14,011 nucleotides of DNA from Opitutales bacterium. GTDB lineage: Bacteria; Verrucomicrobiota; Verrucomicrobiia; Opitutales; Opitutaceae. The position numbers were made by a program, and so were the translations under genes. The DNA lies in the NCBI GenBank assembly GCA_021772595.1, contig JAJFLS010000713.1, positions 1-14,011 of the forward strand. Reading direction: 5' to 3'. Positions 13,288 to 14,011 of the stretch are shown in pieces (position 1 is the first letter of the stretch; every line of letters starts with the position of its first letter). Under the pieces are notes generated by a model, which saw nothing but the letters and a program-made list of their open reading frames with translations, did no database searches and had not been told where the DNA came from.

Positions 13288-13490
13288 AGGGTTTCTTCTT
13301 TCTGCGCGGTTCGCCGCGAAAGACAAGGATTTGCAAGGTCTTGGTGGTTGGGGTCTGTGGGCGTTGAATTTCGGCATGTCACAGACATGCCGCTACCTAA
13401 GACGTCCGGTGTGATGGGAGATGTCTGCGGGGATCGGAAATCACGAGCGCTCCTTGGATATTGGTGGGAGGCCCTTCGTTTCGATTTGGC
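13288..13490. promoter_or_regulatory. Intergenic region upstream of the sterol-desaturase gene
   Basis: These 203 bp follow the nuclease-like gene's stop and precede the desaturase start. Besides the palindromic element at 13371-13397, which could form a transcript hairpin, nothing specific is recognised. The promoter of the desaturase gene should lie here if it is not co-transcribed with the upstream gene. Confidence 0.35.
13371..13397 (-). repeat. 27-nt palindromic element, copy 2 (GGTAGCGG-N6-TGY-N6'-CCGA)
   Basis: Read on the minus strand, GGTAG is followed by a perfect 9-bp stem (13392-13384 with 13380-13372) with a TGT loop, then A. It shares the outer bases and loop pattern with copy 1 at 10615-10641 while three of the six inner arm positions differ in a compensated way. 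It lies about 85 bp upstream of the chosen sterol-desaturase start. Confidence 0.65.
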
Positions 13491-14011
13491 TCAAACCTCG
13501 ACCGCTTCGAGAGGCTGGGGATCGATGATGGAAAGCGTTGGGTCGTTTTCGGCTAGGGCGGTGGCGAACCAGGCTCGGGCGCCGGGGTCTCCGTGGGTGA
13601 GGACGATGGTCTTCGGGTTGACGCTTAGGGCGAAGTTGAGGAGCTCTTCGCGGTCGGCGTGGCCGCTCATTTCGAATCGTTCGATTTGAGCTCGGATGTT
13701 CGATTGGTAATCCAAAGCTTCGAAGACGAAGAGGTCGCCTGGGTTGGCGTCGAGGAGCTTTCCTCCCGGCGTGGAGGGATCGCAGTAGCCGACGAAGCAA
13801 ATGGAGTTTCTACCTTGGGCGAGCATGCTGGCGGCCATGGCGTAGCTTGGAGTGCGTTCGACCATCATTCCGCTGCTGAGAATGTAGATGCCTTGCTCGG
13901 CGGGCTCCTTGCCAGGGACCAGTCGACGGGGAGGGCGTTTGAGGCGGAGCTCTTTGATCGTGCGGCGTGAGAAGTTAACTTGTCCAGTTCGCTTCGAAAT
14001 TTGGTCGAGAT
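13491..14011 (-). CDS. MBL-fold beta-CASP/RMMBL nuclease-like protein, C-terminal part (5' end outside the window)
   Basis: The frame is open from the window's right edge to TGA at 13493-13491, giving about 172 residues; the catalytic MBL half is off the window. The visible part starts near LDQISKRTGQVNFSR. It carries the end of a beta-CASP domain (GIYILSSGMMVERTPSY at about residues 42-58, then FVGYCDPSTPGG). An RMMBL-type C-terminal region follows, with MSGHADREELLNF and a THGDPGARAWF segment. These match RNA-processing exonucleases of the RNase J / CPSF-73 superfamily. Whether this one acts on RNA or DNA cannot be told. An internal ATG gives a shorter open frame (13868-13491), but the sequence before it reads as clear family sequence, so that is not the start. 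Confidence 0.85.
   Translation of the reverse strand, partial: LDQISKRTGQVNFSRRTIKELRLKRPPRRLVPGKEPAEQGIYILSSGMMVERTPSYAMAASMLAQGRNSICFVGYCDPSTPGGKLLDANPGDLFVFEALDYQSNIRAQIERFEMSGHADREELLNFALSVNPKTIVLTHGDPGARAWFATALAENDPTLSIIDPQPLEAVEV

Noticed and set aside
1..14011. CRISPR array, tRNA, rRNA, transposase or phage genes
   Set aside because: No regularly spaced direct repeats, no cloverleaf-like segment and no such protein family seen on either strand.

Overview
The window looks like chromosomal DNA from an aerobic, Gram-negative bacterium of the Planctomycetota/Verrucomicrobiota type. A marine Opitutae-like verrucomicrobium is my best guess. The main reasons are the tightly coupled DUF1552 and DUF1592/DUF1588 (planctomycete-type cytochrome c) genes, a DUF2911 secreted protein, a PqqB-like metallo-beta-lactamase lipoprotein, and start sites that mostly lack a clear Shine-Dalgarno sequence. 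The taxonomic call is an inference from gene families, not from a marker gene.

Layout. (1) 1-2721 is a haem A / copper module for cytochrome oxidase biogenesis. Heme A synthase (ctaA) overlaps protoheme IX farnesyltransferase (ctaB, cut by the left edge) on the minus strand. A SCO-type copper chaperone lipoprotein with an N-terminal CusF-like domain is divergently transcribed from a 53-bp spacer. (2) 2772-5560 (minus) holds a SulP anion transporter carrying STAS plus a CBS-pair tail, followed by a small stand-alone CBS-pair protein laid out like that tail. (3) 5712-9607 (minus) is a two-gene unit: a Tat-exported DUF1552 protein, then an 863-residue secreted multi-DUF protein with two CxxCH haem motifs, joined by a TAATG overlap. 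(4) 9874-10446 (plus) is a secreted DUF2911 protein. (5) 10447-10783 is a gene-free stretch packed with palindromic repeat units. (6) 10784-14011 (minus) holds a PqqB-like MBL lipoprotein, a sterol desaturase / fatty acid hydroxylase family membrane protein, and the C-terminal part of a beta-CASP/RMMBL nuclease-like protein cut by the right edge.

How the genes work together. The ctaA-ctaB-SCO group converts haem B to haem O and haem A and delivers copper to the oxidase CuA site. The SulP and CBS genes suggest an anion transporter gated by adenine nucleotides. The DUF1552/DUF1592 pair is a periplasmic redox or catabolic unit of unknown substrate. The remaining genes look like independent transcription units.

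I see no phage, CRISPR, transposase, tRNA or rRNA. The most distinctive non-coding signal is a set of intergenic palindromes. Two 27-nt copies share the frame GGTAGCGG-N6-TGY-N6'-CCGA, with arms that differ but stay complementary. One lies next to a 98-bp nested inverted repeat resembling a paired REP element. I found no obviously new multi-gene system; the repeat family and the domain fusions are the items most worth checking.
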